From: Hoeflea sp.
GTDB lineage: Bacteria > Pseudomonadota > Alphaproteobacteria > Rhizobiales > Rhizobiaceae
Reading direction: 5' to 3'
Length of the DNA stretch: 36,042 nt
NCBI RefSeq assembly: GCF_002733955.1
Contig: NZ_NVXQ01000015.1
Coordinates: forward strand, 1 to 36,042
Positions within the stretch are counted from its first letter, which is position 1. Every line of letters begins with the position of its first letter. The notes under the pieces are model-generated. The model made no database searches. It was not told the DNA's origin and worked only from the letters and a program-made list of their open reading frames with translations. Shown piece after piece: positions 1 through 9,419 of the stretch. The translations under genes and the position numbers were made by a program.

Positions 1-336
<336 letters not shown>

Positions 337-550
337 AGTAATTTGATTTTGGCTTCTTGGTCACGCATCAATTGACGAGAACTTCACACCTGTCTTGCTT
401 GGCTTCAGCAAACCTGATCCTTCTCGGCAAAAGCCTCGAAGGGGTGCTGAAGCTAACAAACACAGTGTAACTTCTCTTGAAACGTGACCGCCAAAGTCTG
501 GTATGGCTTCCTTCACCCGGCCGAAACCAGGATCCCGAAACCGCCGACGA

Positions 551-596
551 CCGCCGCCCACGTTTCTCTTTCTTCAATATTCAATTGTCAAAAAAC
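551..596 (-). promoter_or_regulatory. rRNA leader antitermination-like (boxA) region
   Basis: Read on the minus strand, this block contains TTTTTTGACAATTGAA followed by GAAGAAAGAGAAACGTGGG. This resembles the conserved leader segment found between promoter and 16S in rhizobial rRNA operons. It lies about 215-260 nt upstream of the 16S 5' end and downstream of the promoter at 736-765, where a Nus-factor antitermination signal is expected. The assignment is from remembered similarity; the match to the classical E. coli boxA is only partial. Confidence 0.45.
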
Positions 597-735
597 TGAT
601 CTCAATTGCTTGAAATCATTGGCGTCTCAGCAACTTGCTTTGGGCCATTCCGAAAACCAATTCCTTGGTCTTCTCAACCAACTTGAGGGCGAACTCGTTG
701 GCGCCAGCGGCGCGCCGCCCTCGTTGTGTGAGCGG

Positions 736-765
736 TTTATAGGGGCCACCCTCACAAAGAGTCAA
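736..765 (-). promoter_or_regulatory. rRNA operon promoter (sigma70 type)
   Basis: The minus strand reads TTGACT (760-765), an 18-nt spacer and TATAAA (736-741). An A/T-rich tract (CTGAAAAAAG) lies just upstream of the -35, like an UP element. A GC-rich CCGCTC follows the -10, like the discriminator of stringently controlled rRNA promoters. The start would be near 728, giving a leader of about 390 nt before 16S. Other rrn promoters may exist but I see none as good. Confidence 0.65.
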
Positions 766-1002
766 CAGCCTTTTTTCAGAAAATGTTCGCGTCCCGATTT
801 ATCTTCAACAAGCTGTATTTCACCATCTGAGGCTCAAGTCCTCGGCATTGGGCTTCGAGGGAGAAGCTGGCACGGCACAAATCCGTCCAACTTGGTAGAA
901 TCCGATTGTTTTTACCCCGCTGAGCTGGACCCCGATCCTCAGTGGATAGATTGGGCGTCTGATTTCAAACCGTCCCATCCAGCAGCCCTCTCGAGACTGG
1001 AG

Positions 1003-1303
1003 TTAGCGCACCAACCCGGGGAGCCAGAACACGATCCGGGCGATAAAGATGACCATCACGGTCAGCACCAGTTCCAGAAGCAGGAGCGGTATGACGCCGG
1101 GAAACTGTCGACACCGGCATGTCGCCCGCGATTTCCTGGTCACATCGACATCAATGCCGATGGGGGGGGCGTTATCGTTTCCATGCCCGCAACCAGCACA
1201 ACGACCACGCCGAACCAGACCGGGTCAAAGCCACTGGCCACGACAATCGGAACGAAAGCCGGGATCGTCAGCAGGATCATGACCAGTGAGTTGATGAGCC
1301 ATC
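1003..1303 (-). pseudogene. Remnant of TRAP transporter large permease (DctM), C-terminal end
   Basis: The minus strand translates, in changing frames, to the end of a DctM-type 12-TM TRAP permease. From about 1303 to 1166 it reads SLVMILLTIPAFVPIVVASG, then FDPVWFGVVVVLVAGMETIT, then PP. A run of eight G on the plus strand (about 1162-1169; six would restore frame) shifts the frame into GIDVDV. A further shift gives IAGDMPVSTV, and another returns to GVIPLLLLELVLTVMVIF, ending WLPGLVR and a TAA stop at 1003-1005. The TxPxGxDV block followed by AGDMPVSTV and GVIP is characteristic of the DctM C-terminus. Only about 100 of the usual 430 or so residues remain. Neither the rest of the gene nor the small permease and solute-binding subunits are nearby, so this is a dead fragment between tRNA-Phe and the rRNA operon. 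Confidence 0.8.
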
Positions 1304-1441
1304 CCGGCACCCTGCTTTTTCAGCGAGGCCGCTTCGCAGACCTGAGGAGCACAAAAAGCACATTGCCCCTCGATCAAACTTCATGCCTTCGGAAATCAAC
1401 ACCAAAGGGCATCCAGATACCGACGTTATCAAGGAAGTGAA

Positions 1442-1517
1442 TGGTGCCCGGAGGCGGATTTGAACCACCGACACGCGGATTTTCAATCCGCTGCTCTACC
1501 AACTGAGCTATCCGGGC
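1442..1517 (-). tRNA. tRNA-Phe (GAA)
   Basis: The minus strand folds into a standard 76-nt cloverleaf. The acceptor GCCCGGA pairs with TCCGGGC, the D-arm is GCTCAGTTGGTAGAGC, the anticodon stem GCGGA/TCCGC encloses loop TTGAAAA (anticodon GAA), and the T-arm carries GGTTCAAATCC. The 3' CCA is encoded (1442-1444). It lies downstream of yacG on the same strand but is separated from it by a strong terminator. Confidence 0.97.
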
Positions 1518-1626
1518 ATCCGGTCCGACGCCGCCAAGGGCGGGACCAGAAGCTTGCCGGTGAAGGGCTTCTCCAACACCGAAAGCGAGCGCGTTATACC
1601 ATCTTGAAAGGCACTGTCCAGCACCC

Positions 1627-1666
1627 TTTTTGCTGTTTTTTCGGTTCGGGGAAAAAACAGCGAAAA
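1627..1666 (-). terminator. Terminator downstream of yacG
   Basis: Perfect 11-bp inverted repeat (GCTGTTTTTTC at 1632-1642 and GAAAAAACAGC at 1651-1661, 8-nt loop), extended outward by a G-U pair and four A-T pairs. The minus strand has U-rich tracts on either side. Being nearly symmetrical it could act in both directions. It ends the long leftward operon before tRNA-Phe. Confidence 0.75.
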
Positions 1667-1721
1667 AGCCTAGAGCGCGGCGCATACAATCGGATGCGCA
1701 AAGGTCGCTTTAGAACATGCA

Positions 1722-1922
1722 TTAGCCGCGGTCGTCGAAATCCTCGTCCTGATTGTCCTCGACTTCGGTGACCGGAATGGCATAGCCGCCAACCAGCCAG
1801 CGATTGAGATCGATCGAACGGCAGCGCTCGGAGCAGAAAGGATAACTGTCGCGCGCCGAGGAGCGGCCGCATTCGGGACACGGCTGCGCCTTGCGCAAAG
1901 GGGTTACCTTGCCATCCGTCAT
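1722..1922 (-). CDS. yacG: DNA gyrase inhibitor YacG
   Basis: A 66-residue zinc-finger protein of the YacG family, which in E. coli binds GyrB and blocks gyrase. The four zinc-binding cysteines are visible as C15-P-E-C18 and C30-S-E-R-C34, followed by the family signature DLNRWLVGGYAIP and an acidic tail. An upstream in-frame ATG would add 15 residues overlapping maf. The start at MTDGKV is preferred because it lies 4 nt after the maf stop and gives the usual family length. It is the last gene of the murA-to-yacG string and is probably translationally coupled to maf. Confidence 0.93.
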   Translation of the reverse strand: MTDGKVTPLRKAQPCPECGRSSARDSYPFCSERCRSIDLNRWLVGGYAIPVTEVEDNQDEDFDDRG

Positions 1923-1926
1923 TTGA

Positions 1927-2547
1927 TCAGCCCTCAAGCCACTTGTAATGAACATCATAACCTTCACCGGTCAGCAGGCTGACCGTCTCGTAGAGCGGCA
2001 GGCCAACGACATTGGTGTAGGAGCCGACGAGCTTGACCACGAAGGTTCCGGCCAGGCCCTGGATGGCGTAGCCGCCCGCCTTGCCGCGCCATTCACCCGA
2101 TGCCAGGTAGCTCTCGATCTCGACATTGGACAAGCGCTTGAAGCGGACCCTGGTCTCGACGATCTTCTGGCGGATGGTGTGATCGGGCGTGACCACACAG
2201 ATACCGGTGAAGACACGATGATTGCGGCCCGAGAGCAGGTAGAGCGCGTTGGAGGCCTCATCAATCTGCTCCGCCTTGGGCAGAATGCGGCGCCCGACGG
2301 ACACCACCGTGTCGGCAGCAAGAATATGCGCGTCTTTCCAGGCCGGGTCTCCCCGGGTCTCGGACAAGGCGGCTTCCGCCTTCTCGCGGCAGAGCCTTCG
2401 AGCAAGCGAGCGCGGATGCTCGGAGCGTTGCGGCGTCTCGTCGAGATCCATCGGCATCAGCCGGTCAGGGGCAATGCCGGCCTGATCGAGCAGCTCAAGC
2501 CTGCGCGGGGAACCGGAAGCGAGAATCAGTTTTTGCGAGCGTGCCAT
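1927..2547 (-). CDS. maf: Maf-like nucleoside triphosphate pyrophosphatase
   Basis: A 206-residue protein of the Maf/HAM1-like superfamily, which hydrolyses nucleoside triphosphates (modified or canonical dTTP/UTP/CTP, depending on subgroup) to monophosphate and pyrophosphate in the cytoplasm. The N-terminal [10 protein letters not shown] signature (residues 7-16) and the catalytic-region AADTVV with Asp79 are present, as is the C-terminal [10 protein letters not shown] and [11 protein letters not shown]. Full length for the family. It sits 19 nt after infA and 4 nt before yacG, a pairing common in alphaproteobacteria. Which Maf substrate class it belongs to cannot be settled by eye. Confidence 0.93.
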   Translation of the reverse strand: MARSQKLILASGSPRRLELLDQAGIAPDRLMPMDLDETPQRSEHPRSLARRLCREKAEAALSETRGDPAWKDAHILAADTVVSVGRRILPKAEQIDEASNALYLLSGRNHRVFTGICVVTPDHTIRQKIVETRVRFKRLSNVEIESYLASGEWRGKAGGYAIQGLAGTFVVKLVGSYTNVVGLPLYETVSLLTGEGYDVHYKWLEG

Positions 2548-2566
2548 GCGGCGTCACACCCGGCGC

Positions 2567-2785
2567 TTACTTGAAGCGATAGGTGATGCGGCCCTTGGTC
2601 AGGTCGTAGGGTGTCATCTCGACCAGCACCTTGTCGCCGGCAAGCACGCGGATGCGGTTCTTGCGCATGCGGCCCGCGGTGTGCGCGATGATCTCATGCT
2701 CGTTTTCGAGCTTCACCCGGAACGTTGCATTCGGCAGCAATTCGGTGACCACGCCAGGAAATTCTAGAACTTCTTCTTTCGCCAT
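2567..2785 (-). CDS. infA: Translation initiation factor IF-1
   Basis: A 72-residue single OB-fold protein matching IF-1 over its whole length: [20 protein letters not shown], then the [20 protein letters not shown] core and the KGRITYRFK end. IF-1 binds the 30S A site with IF-2 and IF-3 during initiation. The ATG is preceded by GAGAAAG as a ribosome binding site. A 102-nt gap separates it from the phosphatase gene upstream. That gap contains a candidate promoter of its own, so infA-maf-yacG may be partly independent of the upstream operon. Confidence 0.98.
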   Translation of the reverse strand: MAKEEVLEFPGVVTELLPNATFRVKLENEHEIIAHTAGRMRKNRIRVLAGDKVLVEMTPYDLTKGRITYRFK

Positions 2786-2848
2786 TCAGTGTCTGTCTTT
2801 CTCTTACAAAAAGGCGGCGCATGATGCGCAGGCCTGAAATTTGGCCGG

Positions 2849-2877
2849 AACCTACACAAAGACGAGCGCTTTGTGAA
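2849..2877 (-). promoter_or_regulatory. Candidate infA promoter with inverted repeat
   Basis: The minus strand reads TTCACA (2872-2877), a 17-nt spacer and TAGGTT (2849-2854), a moderate sigma70-like match. The spacer and -35 contain a perfect 7-bp inverted repeat, CACAAAG (2855-2861) and CTTTGTG (2869-2875), separated by 7 nt. This could be an operator or simply an RNA hairpin if transcription comes from upstream. Evidence is sequence pattern only. Confidence 0.3.
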
Positions 2878-2887
2878 CCGAATTGAT

Positions 2888-3361
2888 TCACATGGCCGAA
2901 GGCGCCCGGGACCAGCCCCTGCCCGAGCTGATGCGCTGTTTGAGCATGTCGCGCACCTCACGATAGGCATCGAGAATGCGTTCGCGGGTTCCCGTCGCCA
3001 CCGTCGGATCCGGCGTTGGCCAGTAGATCACCTCAACGGCATTGCCGCGGGTTAGTTCCAGCGCCCGGTGGTGCGCTTCCGGCGCCAGGGTGACAATGAC
3101 GTCGAAGTAATCGTCCTCGAGTTCATCGAGAGTTTGCGGCTGCCGGTCCCCCAGATCAAGCCCGATCTCGCTCAGAACCACATCGACGAAGGGATCGCGC
3201 TCGCCAGGACGCACACCGGCGGAGGCAACATAGGTGCCCTGCGGCAGCACCGATCGGGCAATGGCCTCGGCCATCGGCGAGCGGATCGCGTTCATGCCGC
3301 AGACGAACAGCACCGAACCTGGCGTGGCATCGGCGGGCTTTGGTTCGATATCGTCCGCCAT
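2888..3361 (-). CDS. Low-molecular-weight protein tyrosine phosphatase family protein
   Basis: A 157-residue protein with the LMW-PTP/ArsC-type P-loop near the N-terminus: VLFVCGMNAIRSPMAEA, giving C21-X5-R27-S28. The general-acid aspartate lies in WPTPDPT (Asp118). The fold also includes Wzb-like phosphatases and thioredoxin-coupled arsenate reductases. The extra cysteine pair used by ArsC is not seen, so a phosphatase is more likely. The substrate is unknown. It lies 8 nt after the UPF0262 stop within the hisD cluster, a fixed neighbourhood in rhizobia that does not itself reveal the target. Confidence 0.85.
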   Translation of the reverse strand: MADDIEPKPADATPGSVLFVCGMNAIRSPMAEAIARSVLPQGTYVASAGVRPGERDPFVDVVLSEIGLDLGDRQPQTLDELEDDYFDVIVTLAPEAHHRALELTRGNAVEVIYWPTPDPTVATGTRERILDAYREVRDMLKQRISSGRGWSRAPSAM

Positions 3362-3369
3362 GGCGGGCT

Positions 3370-3846
3370 CTATCCGCGCCAGTGCAGCACGCAGACCAGC
3401 GTGAACAGCCGCCTGGCGGTGTCAAAATCCACCTTGATCTTGCCGTCCAGCCGGTCCATCAGCGTCTGCGAGCCTTCATTGTGTATCCCGCGCCTGCCCA
3501 TGTCGATCGCCTCGATCTGGCTTGGCGTCGAGGAGCGGATCGCCTCGTAATAGCTTTCACAAATCATGAAGTAGTCCTTGACGATGCGCCGGAACGGCGT
3601 CAGCGACAGGATATGCGTGGTGATCGGCTCGTCGGCCTGGGTGGCAATGGAAAACACCAGCTTGGATTCGATCAGCGAGAGCTTGAGCTTGTAGGGGCCC
3701 TTGTCGTGTCCGACCGGCTCGAAACTGTTTTCCTCGATCAGGTCAAAAATGGCGACGGCGCGTTCATGCTCGACATCAGGGGTTGCGCGGCCGATGGTTT
3801 CATCGAGCACAACATCACAGAGCCGTTGAGTGTCCGCCGCTGTCAT
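3370..3846 (-). CDS. UPF0262 family protein
   Basis: A 158-residue soluble protein matching the UPF0262 family of alphaproteobacteria, recognised from [20 protein letters not shown], then [16 protein letters not shown] and the C-terminal [18 protein letters not shown]. No catalytic motif, signal peptide or membrane segment is evident. Its function is not known. It starts 5 nt after the hisD stop and ends 8 nt before the phosphatase start, so it is co-transcribed with both. Linkage to hisD is conserved in rhizobia, but this is not evidence for a role in histidine synthesis. Confidence 0.88.
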   Translation of the reverse strand: MTAADTQRLCDVVLDETIGRATPDVEHERAVAIFDLIEENSFEPVGHDKGPYKLKLSLIESKLVFSIATQADEPITTHILSLTPFRRIVKDYFMICESYYEAIRSSTPSQIEAIDMGRRGIHNEGSQTLMDRLDGKIKVDFDTARRLFTLVCVLHWRG

Positions 3847-3851
3847 TTGTG

Positions 3852-5171
<1,320 letters not shown>

Positions 5172-5200
5172 TGCCCTGCCCCCATATCATGTCTTTCAGA

Positions 5201-5638
5201 TCAGCCGCCCAGCGGATGGCGCGGCTTGAATTTGGTTTCCCAGCCGCCGCCAACATCGGCAAGCTGTACTTCTATGCAGGCGACATCCAGATGGATCACC
5301 GCGCCACCGGACAAAACCAGTTCGACCGTGCCGGCAGGCGCCTCCTCACCGGGGAGAAAACGCAAGGCCAGCAGCGAGTGCACAGCGTCGGTATCCTTCA
5401 GATCGACACCGCGCGACCGGACCGCGCGAACCTGTTTCACCGCGAGCAGCGCCCGACGACGCTCGAAGGTCTTCTTGCTCTTGCCTTCTTCCCAGACAAA
5501 GCGGTTGGCCTCAAGCGTAAAGGCGCCATCCTTGCCCAGAAAGGCGGTGTCGCCGGTCTTGAAGACGGCATCCTGCAGGCAGGCGGAAATCACGGCCAGG
5601 TCAGCATCGTCAAGCGCTATCAGTTTCAGACTGTCCAT
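5201..5638 (-). CDS. DUF2948 family protein
   Basis: A 145-residue cytoplasmic protein that matches the DUF2948 family of alphaproteobacteria. Features include the start MDSLKLIALDDADLAVIS, the central KSKKTFERRRALLAVKQV and the C-terminal DVGGGWETKFKPRHP. No signal peptide, membrane helix or catalytic motif is visible and no function is assigned. It is fixed between murA and hisD in rhizobia. The 136-nt gap to murA is longer than other spacings in the cluster and could contain processing or promoter signals, though none is clear. Confidence 0.85.
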   Translation of the reverse strand: MDSLKLIALDDADLAVISACLQDAVFKTGDTAFLGKDGAFTLEANRFVWEEGKSKKTFERRRALLAVKQVRAVRSRGVDLKDTDAVHSLLALRFLPGEEAPAGTVELVLSGGAVIHLDVACIEVQLADVGGGWETKFKPRHPLGG

Positions 5639-5774
5639 AAGATCCTCGAGATACTTTCATTCAGGGCCTCACCCGCCGCAAGGCGAGTGCTGCACTGCAA
5701 GGTAGGTGCGACCAGGGCAAAGCGCAATGCGCAGAAGGTGGTGGATGCCAGTCCGGTCCTGCCGCCGTTCCGGC

Positions 5775-7064
5775 TTACCCGCTGATGCGCTCGACGACGG
5801 CACCGCAGTTGGTGAGCTTCTCTTCGAGACGCTCAAAGCCACGATCGAGATGGTAGACGCGGTTGACCACGGTCTCGCCTTCTGCGGCAAGGCCTGCGAT
5901 CACCAGCGACACCGAAGCCCGCAGATCCGTCGCCATCACCGGCGCGCCGCGCAGCACCGGCACACCAGTGACCGTCGCGGTCTGGCCCGAGAGCGAGATC
6001 TTGGCGCCGAGACGGGCCAGTTCCTGAACATGCATGAAGCGGTTTTCGAAGATCGTCTCGGTAATGTGCGAGATGCCGTTGGCGCGGGTCATCAATCCCA
6101 TGAACTGCGCCTGCAGGTCGGTCGGGAAGCCCGGGAACGGGTCCGTGGTGACGTCAACCGGCAGAATATCGCCGCCATTGCGGCGAATGCGGATGCCGCC
6201 GGCTTCGGGCGTGACCTCGGTGCCCGAGCGGCGCAGCGCCAGAAGCGCACTCTCCAGGAGCGCTTCGGAGGTGTTTTCGAGCAGCACGTCGCCGCCGGTC
6301 ATGGCCACGGCCATGGCGTAGGTTCCGGTCTCGATGCGGTCGGGCAGAACCCGGTGGCGGGCGCCCGACAGCGAGGCAACACCGTCAATGGTGATGGTCG
6401 CAGTACCGGCGCCGGAAATCTTCGCGCCCATGGCGATCAGGCAGTTGGCCAGATCGACCACTTCGGGCTCGCGCGCGGCGTTTTCGATCACCGTCTGGCC
6501 CTTGGCCAGGGTCGCTGCCATCAACATCACGTGGGTGGCGCCGACGGAGACTTTCGGGAACACGTAGCGTCCGCCGATCAGGCCCTTGGGGGCACGGGCA
6601 TCGACATAGCCGTTTTCGATCTCGATCTCGGCGCCGAGATGCCGCAGCCCGTCGATGAACAGGTCGACCGGGCGCGTGCCGATGGCACACCCACCGGGCA
6701 GCGACACCTTGGCTTCGCCCATGCGGGCCAGAAGCGGGCCGATGACCCAGAAACTGGCGCGCATCTTGGAGACAAGCTCATAGGGCGCGGTGGTGTCGAC
6801 AATGGTGCGGGCGGTAAAATGCACGGTGCGGGCATAGGCGGTATCCTGGCGCTCGCGGCGGCCGACCACGGCGATATCGACGCCGTGATTGCCCAGGATG
6901 CGCTGCAACTGCTCGACATCGGCGAGATGCGGGAGGTTTTCCAGCGTCAGCGTATCATCTGTTAGCAGCGAGGCGATCATCAGCGGCAAGGCCGCATTCT
7001 TCGCGCCGGAAATCGGAATGACGCCATTGAGCGGATTCCCGCCAACGATCCTGATGCGATCCAT
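5775..7064 (-). CDS. murA: UDP-N-acetylglucosamine 1-carboxyvinyltransferase
   Basis: A 429-residue enolpyruvyl transferase that moves enolpyruvate from PEP to UDP-GlcNAc, the first committed step of peptidoglycan synthesis. It matches MurA throughout: [10 protein letters not shown] at residues 20-29 with Lys22, the active-site loop [12 protein letters not shown] with Cys126 (the residue attacked by fosfomycin; Asp variants are resistant), and [13 protein letters not shown]. Length is normal. An upstream gene for a small basic protein lies 118 nt away on the same strand and may share its promoter region. The presence of Cys rather than Asp predicts a fosfomycin-sensitive enzyme, as an inference from the family. 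Confidence 0.98.
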   Translation of the reverse strand: MDRIRIVGGNPLNGVIPISGAKNAALPLMIASLLTDDTLTLENLPHLADVEQLQRILGNHGVDIAVVGRRERQDTAYARTVHFTARTIVDTTAPYELVSKMRASFWVIGPLLARMGEAKVSLPGGCAIGTRPVDLFIDGLRHLGAEIEIENGYVDARAPKGLIGGRYVFPKVSVGATHVMLMAATLAKGQTVIENAAREPEVVDLANCLIAMGAKISGAGTATITIDGVASLSGARHRVLPDRIETGTYAMAVAMTGGDVLLENTSEALLESALLALRRSGTEVTPEAGGIRIRRNGGDILPVDVTTDPFPGFPTDLQAQFMGLMTRANGISHITETIFENRFMHVQELARLGAKISLSGQTATVTGVPVLRGAPVMATDLRASVSLVIAGLAAEGETVVNRVYHLDRGFERLEEKLTNCGAVVERISG

Positions 7065-7182
7065 GCTGTCCTCTTGAGGTTTCGGGTTGCGCCGGTGCCC
7101 CGGCGGCGAAGCCCTGAAAAATATCTGGTGCGCTGTTTAGACCATCAACGGGAATGCGGCAACACAAGGACCGGCTTCGCGG

Positions 7183-7407
7183 TTAATCGGCGTCGCCGCC
7201 CTCCGGGGCTCCCCCGCGGCCGGTGGATGCGGGCAGTCCTTCGGTTTCGTCGGCCTGGCCTTCGCGGCGGGCGCGAACCTGGGCCTTGCGGCGCTGCAGA
7301 TTGGCACGCAACTGTGCGGCGCTGCGCTCGGCGCGCTTTGCGGCCTGGCGCTCGACTTCGGCCTTGCGTTGCGTGGCCCCGGTTTCTGGATCGGTCTTGT
7401 CGTTCAT
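7183..7407 (-). CDS. Small basic hypothetical protein upstream of murA
   Basis: A 74-residue protein with a strongly charged helical middle (AAKRAERSAAQLRANLQRRK at about residues 22-41) and a Gly/Asp/Glu-rich tail. The LRANLQRRKAQ block is reminiscent of a short conserved protein found beside murA in rhizobia, but I know no named family or function. The start chosen is MNDKTDPETG; an ATG three codons upstream is possible. The frame stays open for another 384 nt upstream, but that stretch contains a 19-nt repeat that is not a multiple of three and looks non-coding. Possible roles include nucleic-acid binding; nothing proves this. Confidence 0.6.
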   Translation of the reverse strand: MNDKTDPETGATQRKAEVERQAAKRAERSAAQLRANLQRRKAQVRARREGQADETEGLPASTGRGGAPEGGDAD

Positions 7408-7828
7408 GATGCGCATTCGATAGCGCAAAAGCGTGCGCGGGTGAAGATCTTGTGATCGACTCGCGCTTCGGGGGCCGACTCGCGCTTCTACACCCGAGTC
7501 GGACTTCGCATGCCTGCCCCAACCGACGGCGGCTGATTTGCGTAAAACGTGATGTGGATTCGATCGCAAGCTGATGCGAAAGCGAGGCCTTGCCTGGCCC
7601 GGATCGCGCGCGACGCACCGATTTGAACGGTTCCGGCCCGGCCATTTCCAAGCTTTTTGAAACTTGTCGCACCAATCGCCCGTTTGCGCTTGCACTCCTG
7701 TCCAAGCTGTGGCAATAGCGGGCCGCTTCAGTCGTTTACAGCCTCTCGATCTGATCGGGAACGCGACAGGGACAGCGGCTGACGGAGACAATCTCCCGTC
7801 TGATCGCCGACGAGAACTGAAGCAAAGG
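7408..7828. other. Gene-free stretch between the murA-side gene and tRNA-Thr
   Basis: About 420 nt with no convincing gene. It must hold the leftward promoter for the small basic gene (a weak TTCACC-N16-CTATCG lies about 15-40 nt upstream of its ATG on the minus strand) and the rightward promoter for tRNA-Thr (a weak candidate TTGCAC-N17-CAATAG at 7690-7718). The outstanding element is the repeat array at 7457-7507. Open frames across the region look like GC-rich noise. Confidence 0.5.
7457..7507. repeat. Three 19-bp tandem repeats, each with a GANTC site
   Basis: The 13-nt core CGACTCGCGCTTC occurs at 7457-7469 and again at 7476-7488. A third, diverged copy CGAGTCGGACTTC (10 of 13 identical) is at 7495-7507. 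The period is exactly 19 bp. Each unit carries a GANTC site (7458, 7477, 7496), the CcrM methylation target in alphaproteobacteria, and a fourth GATTC is at 7557. Copies two and three also form an inverted repeat, CCGACTCG (7475-7482) with CGAGTCGG (7495-7502). The array ends 50 nt upstream of the small gene's start, in an activator-like position. Confidence 0.8.
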
Positions 7829-7903
<75 letters not shown>

Positions 7904-8070
7904 GATTTTTTCCATCGCAAACTATCTGGCGCTGCCTTTGCCTGGCCTCCGGTCAGGCTCGTCCTGCTGCCACATGCGGACATCGTCATGCCCGCGGTCT
8001 GACCGCAGCCATGATCTTCTGTCCTCTTCGATGTCTCATTGCCCTCAGGCGCGCCGCATCGCTGCCTGGC

Positions 8071-9204
8071 CTAGCCTTCCGCGAGCTTGTCCAGCACCGT
8101 TTCCAGCTTGGCCACCGTGCCGTCGACATCGCCGAGCTTGTCAAGGCCGAAGAGGCCGATGCGGAAGGTGCGGAAATCGGCGGGTTCATCGCACATCAGC
8201 GGAACGCCGGCGGCAATCTGCATGCCCTCGCCCGCAAATTTCTTGCCGTTCTGGAAATCGGGATCGCGGGTGTAGCTGACGACAACGCCGGGCGCTTCGA
8301 AACCATCGGCTGCGACCGACCTGAAGCCGTTGGCGGCCAGCAGAGCGCGAACCTTGCGGCCAAGTTCCCACTGCATCTTGCGGGCATTGTCGAAGCCGAA
8401 GTCGCGGGTTTCGATCATCCGGTCGCGCAGCACCACCAGCGCATCCGTGGGCATGGTCGCGTGATAGGCATGGCCGCCGGCGACATAGGCCTGCATGATG
8501 TCGTGCCATTTGCGCAGATCGACCGCGAAGCTCGAGCTGGTGGTCTCGCCGAGCCGCTCGAGCGCCCGCTCACCGAGCATGACGAGACCGGCCGCCGGCG
8601 AGGCGCTCCAGCCTTTCTGGGGCGCGGAGATGAGAACGTCGACGCCGGTCTTCTTCATGTCGACCCAGATGCAGCCCGAGGCGATGCAATCGAGCACGAA
8701 CAGGGCACCGACATCGTGGGCGGCGTCGGCTATAGCCTTGATGTAATCGTCAGGCAGAATGACGCCCGAGGAAGTTTCGACATGCGGCGTGAACACGACG
8801 CCGGGCCGTTCCTCGCGAATTTTTGCGGTGACCAGCTCGACCGGCTGCGGCGCAAAAGCCGAAGTGGTTTCGTTACCGACCTGGCCGGCCTTGATGACGG
8901 TGGTTTCCGAAGGAATGCTGCCCATGTCGAAGATCTGGGTCCAGCGGTAGGAAAACCAGCCATTGCGGATGACCATCACCTTCTGGTCGGTGGCAAACTG
9001 GCGGGCAACGGCCTCCATGCCGAAGGTTCCGCCGCCCGGCACGATCACCGCTGCCTCGGCCTGATAGACATCGCGCAGCATGGCATAGAGATCGGTCATG
9101 ACGCCCTGGAACGTCCTGGACATGTGGTTGAGCGAGCGGTCGGTGAAGACCACCGAAAACTCCATCAGGCCATCGGGATCCACGGGCGACGTCATCTTGT
9201 TCAT
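8071..9204 (-). CDS. Class V aminotransferase, alanine-glyoxylate aminotransferase family
   Basis: A 377-residue PLP enzyme of fold type I. The glycine-rich cofactor loop is PGGGTFGMEAV (residues 56-66), the PLP-nitrogen Asp is D172 in LFVLDCIASG, and the Schiff-base lysine is K197 in SAPQKGWS. The closest relatives I recognise are the alanine/serine-glyoxylate and pyridoxamine-pyruvate aminotransferase group, common in rhizobia. The exact amino donor and acceptor cannot be told from sequence alone. The ATG at 9202-9204 is chosen because GGAG lies 8 nt upstream; a GTG three codons earlier would overlap that site. It is divergent from the crotonase gene and ends 167 nt after tRNA-Thr in the opposite sense. 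Confidence 0.88.
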   Translation of the reverse strand: MNKMTSPVDPDGLMEFSVVFTDRSLNHMSRTFQGVMTDLYAMLRDVYQAEAAVIVPGGGTFGMEAVARQFATDQKVMVIRNGWFSYRWTQIFDMGSIPSETTVIKAGQVGNETTSAFAPQPVELVTAKIREERPGVVFTPHVETSSGVILPDDYIKAIADAAHDVGALFVLDCIASGCIWVDMKKTGVDVLISAPQKGWSASPAAGLVMLGERALERLGETTSSSFAVDLRKWHDIMQAYVAGGHAYHATMPTDALVVLRDRMIETRDFGFDNARKMQWELGRKVRALLAANGFRSVAADGFEAPGVVVSYTRDPDFQNGKKFAGEGMQIAAGVPLMCDEPADFRTFRIGLFGLDKLGDVDGTVAKLETVLDKLAEG

Positions 9205-9266
9205 GTCCTTCACTCCAGTTTCGCTCTGCCTGTCCGTGGACTGGTCTCGATCCCGCTATAGGCCGG

Positions 9267-9280
9267 ATTGTTGAAACAAT
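9267..9280. promoter_or_regulatory. Palindrome in the aminotransferase/crotonase divergent region
   Basis: A 14-bp dyad ATTGTT-GA-AACAAT lies 62 nt upstream of the aminotransferase start and about 140 nt upstream of the crotonase start. A TATAGC box read leftwards (9255-9260 region) sits next to it, so it could overlap the aminotransferase promoter as an operator. No regulator gene is adjacent. Pattern evidence only. Confidence 0.3.
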
Positions 9281-9419
9281 GAAGGCATCCACACCCATTA
9301 AAGCTTCCTATGGCCAATTGGACGCGGGCACACGGGCACGATGTTGAGGAGATTTACCCGGCCCCCGGTTTCTCAAACCCGGAACGGAAGCTACAAGGAG
9401 GGCAAAGGGAGAGACTGCC

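Noticed and set aside
905-960. Possible insertion-sequence end (GCTGAGCTGGACCCCGATCC)
   Set aside because: It faintly recalls some IS3-type terminal repeats, but there is no matching opposite end, no transposase fragment and no target duplication that I can find.
484-1440. Long plus-strand open frame (318 codons) across the rRNA leader and the DctM remnant
   Set aside because: It runs antisense through the rRNA promoter, the leader and a recognisable minus-strand transporter remnant, has no ribosome site or familiar motif, and looks like noise in GC-rich DNA.
1003-1517. tRNA-Phe as an integration site with a duplicated 3' end (att)
   Set aside because: I looked for a second copy of the tRNA 3' sequence in 800-1440 and found none, and no integrase is nearby.
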